Origin: Aplectana chamaeleonis
Taxonomy: Eukaryota; Nematoda; Chromadorea; Rhabditida; Cosmocercidae
Length of the DNA stretch: 64,000 nt
Assembly: GCA_029168955.1 (NCBI GenBank)
Contig: JAPDOI010000038.1
Location: forward strand, 2,445,001 to 2,509,000
Reading direction: 5' to 3'
Shown: in pieces, positions 63,585 through 64,000 of the stretch
Layout of the letters: each line of letters starts with the position of its first letter
Numbering within the stretch: position 1 is the stretch's first letter
Program-made: the position numbers and the translations under genes
Notes under the pieces: generated by a model
Databases searched by the model: none
What the model was told of the DNA's origin: nothing
What the model saw: only the letters and a program-made list of their open reading frames with translations

Positions 63585-63984
63585 AGGCATCGTACACGAT
63601 GGATACCGAATTTCAGCTTTCGCGTTTAGTCGAACTAGTGGGTCATAACAATGTCGCTCAGAACGTTTGGAGTTTCAAAATCACCTCGGAATGAAGATTT
63701 GCTTACCTCAAAAGGGCTTCCCGGGTTTGGGGGGTTGGCCTTGGGGTCGATCCGTTGTTACAAGGAACAAAACTCCTGGGTTGCTGAATGCGGGCGTGCC
63801 TTGACGTGTCGTAGGGCGCAATGCACATGCCAGTCGAGTTCGAATTCGGCATCGATCGAAAGCAGCTGACAGTATTGGACGCAGCACGTTAGTAACCCTT
63901 TTTAACTTCGTTCAAGAAAAAAAAGGGATATAACAACACAAAGACGTCAAAACCGAAATATGGTTTTCATCATGTACGATGCCT
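63585..63984. mobile_element. TTAA-type element, AGGCATCGTACACGAT family
   Basis: TTAA at 63581-63584 and 63985-63988. Ends AGGCATCGTACACGATGGAT and ATCATGTACGATGCCT. A further family in the same class; 400 bp, no coding capacity. Confidence 0.8.
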
Positions 63985-64000
63985 TTAACACATCGCTGTC

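Noticed and set aside
1..64000. CRISPR arrays, bacterial operons, riboswitches or phage genes
   Set aside because: Spliced genes, nematode-type retroelements and mariners show a eukaryotic nuclear genome. The only tandem array with regular spacing is a minisatellite without unique spacers.

Overview
The window looks like repeat-rich intergenic and intronic DNA from a nematode, most likely a clade V (strongylid or hookworm-like) species. The evidence is a serpentine chemoreceptor gene of the Srt type with short introns (62-72 nt, bounded by GT and AG), RTE, CR1, Penelope and mariner relics of the kinds common in nematode genomes, and TTTCAG-type splice acceptors. No operon, ribosomal RNA or reliable tRNA gene was seen. 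The species call is inference.

Host genes are sparse. The best is a complete-looking Srt-type seven-transmembrane receptor on the minus strand (30083-33046, six exons), with a 1.6 kb intron that hosts a 1.1 kb inverted-repeat transposon. A two-exon, cysteine-containing secreted-type protein lies on the plus strand (24866-25479). Its 5' end may be a signal-peptide exon pair 5 kb upstream (19752-19922). Isolated candidate exons with good splice signals occur at 6155-6440 (minus; charged ETSERR repeats), 36935-36999 (minus; receptor-like), 57155-57296 (plus), 58706-58852 (plus) and 60083-60161 (minus).

Retroelements: a decayed CR1-type LINE (14290-18000, plus); a decayed RTE LINE (43930-46740, minus) broken by a small inverted-repeat element; two further RTE pieces (50820-51130 minus, 51225-52000 plus); a head-to-head palindrome of two Penelope-like element (PLE) fragments (9719-11893); and a second PLE fragment (35040-35960). 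Both PLE loci encode a GIY-YIG endonuclease domain and carry hammerhead-ribozyme-like motifs at their ends. DNA transposons: a deleted mariner (29146-29918) and a nearly full-length but broken mariner (37054-38270), both with clear terminal inverted repeats.

The dominant content is non-autonomous elements. At least fifteen end in AGGCA...TGCCT flanked by TTAA, in several families, some abutting through one shared TTAA and some carrying other elements inside. Several families with different ends share one internal module around the 12-mer GGTGGACGAGTT. Other families are a TA-flanked 202 bp element (two copies, plus one empty site in a paralogous repeat), a 1.1 kb inverted-repeat family (three copies and a partial), a 275 bp GC-rich family (two copies), a 42 bp minisatellite (two arrays 39 kb apart), a 1.56 kb giant palindrome, a GC-rich hairpin-bearing repeat (four copies), and several perfect or near-perfect foldbacks.

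Layout: 0-14 kb, nested small elements, minisatellite and PLE palindrome; 14-18 kb, CR1; 18-25.5 kb, repeats around the secreted-protein gene; 26-30 kb, nested TTAA composite and mariner; 30-33 kb, receptor gene; 34-38.3 kb, PLE and mariner; 39.7-43 kb, two large foldbacks; 44-52 kb, RTE relics and minisatellite; 52-64 kb, a dense run of TTAA elements with a few candidate exons between them.
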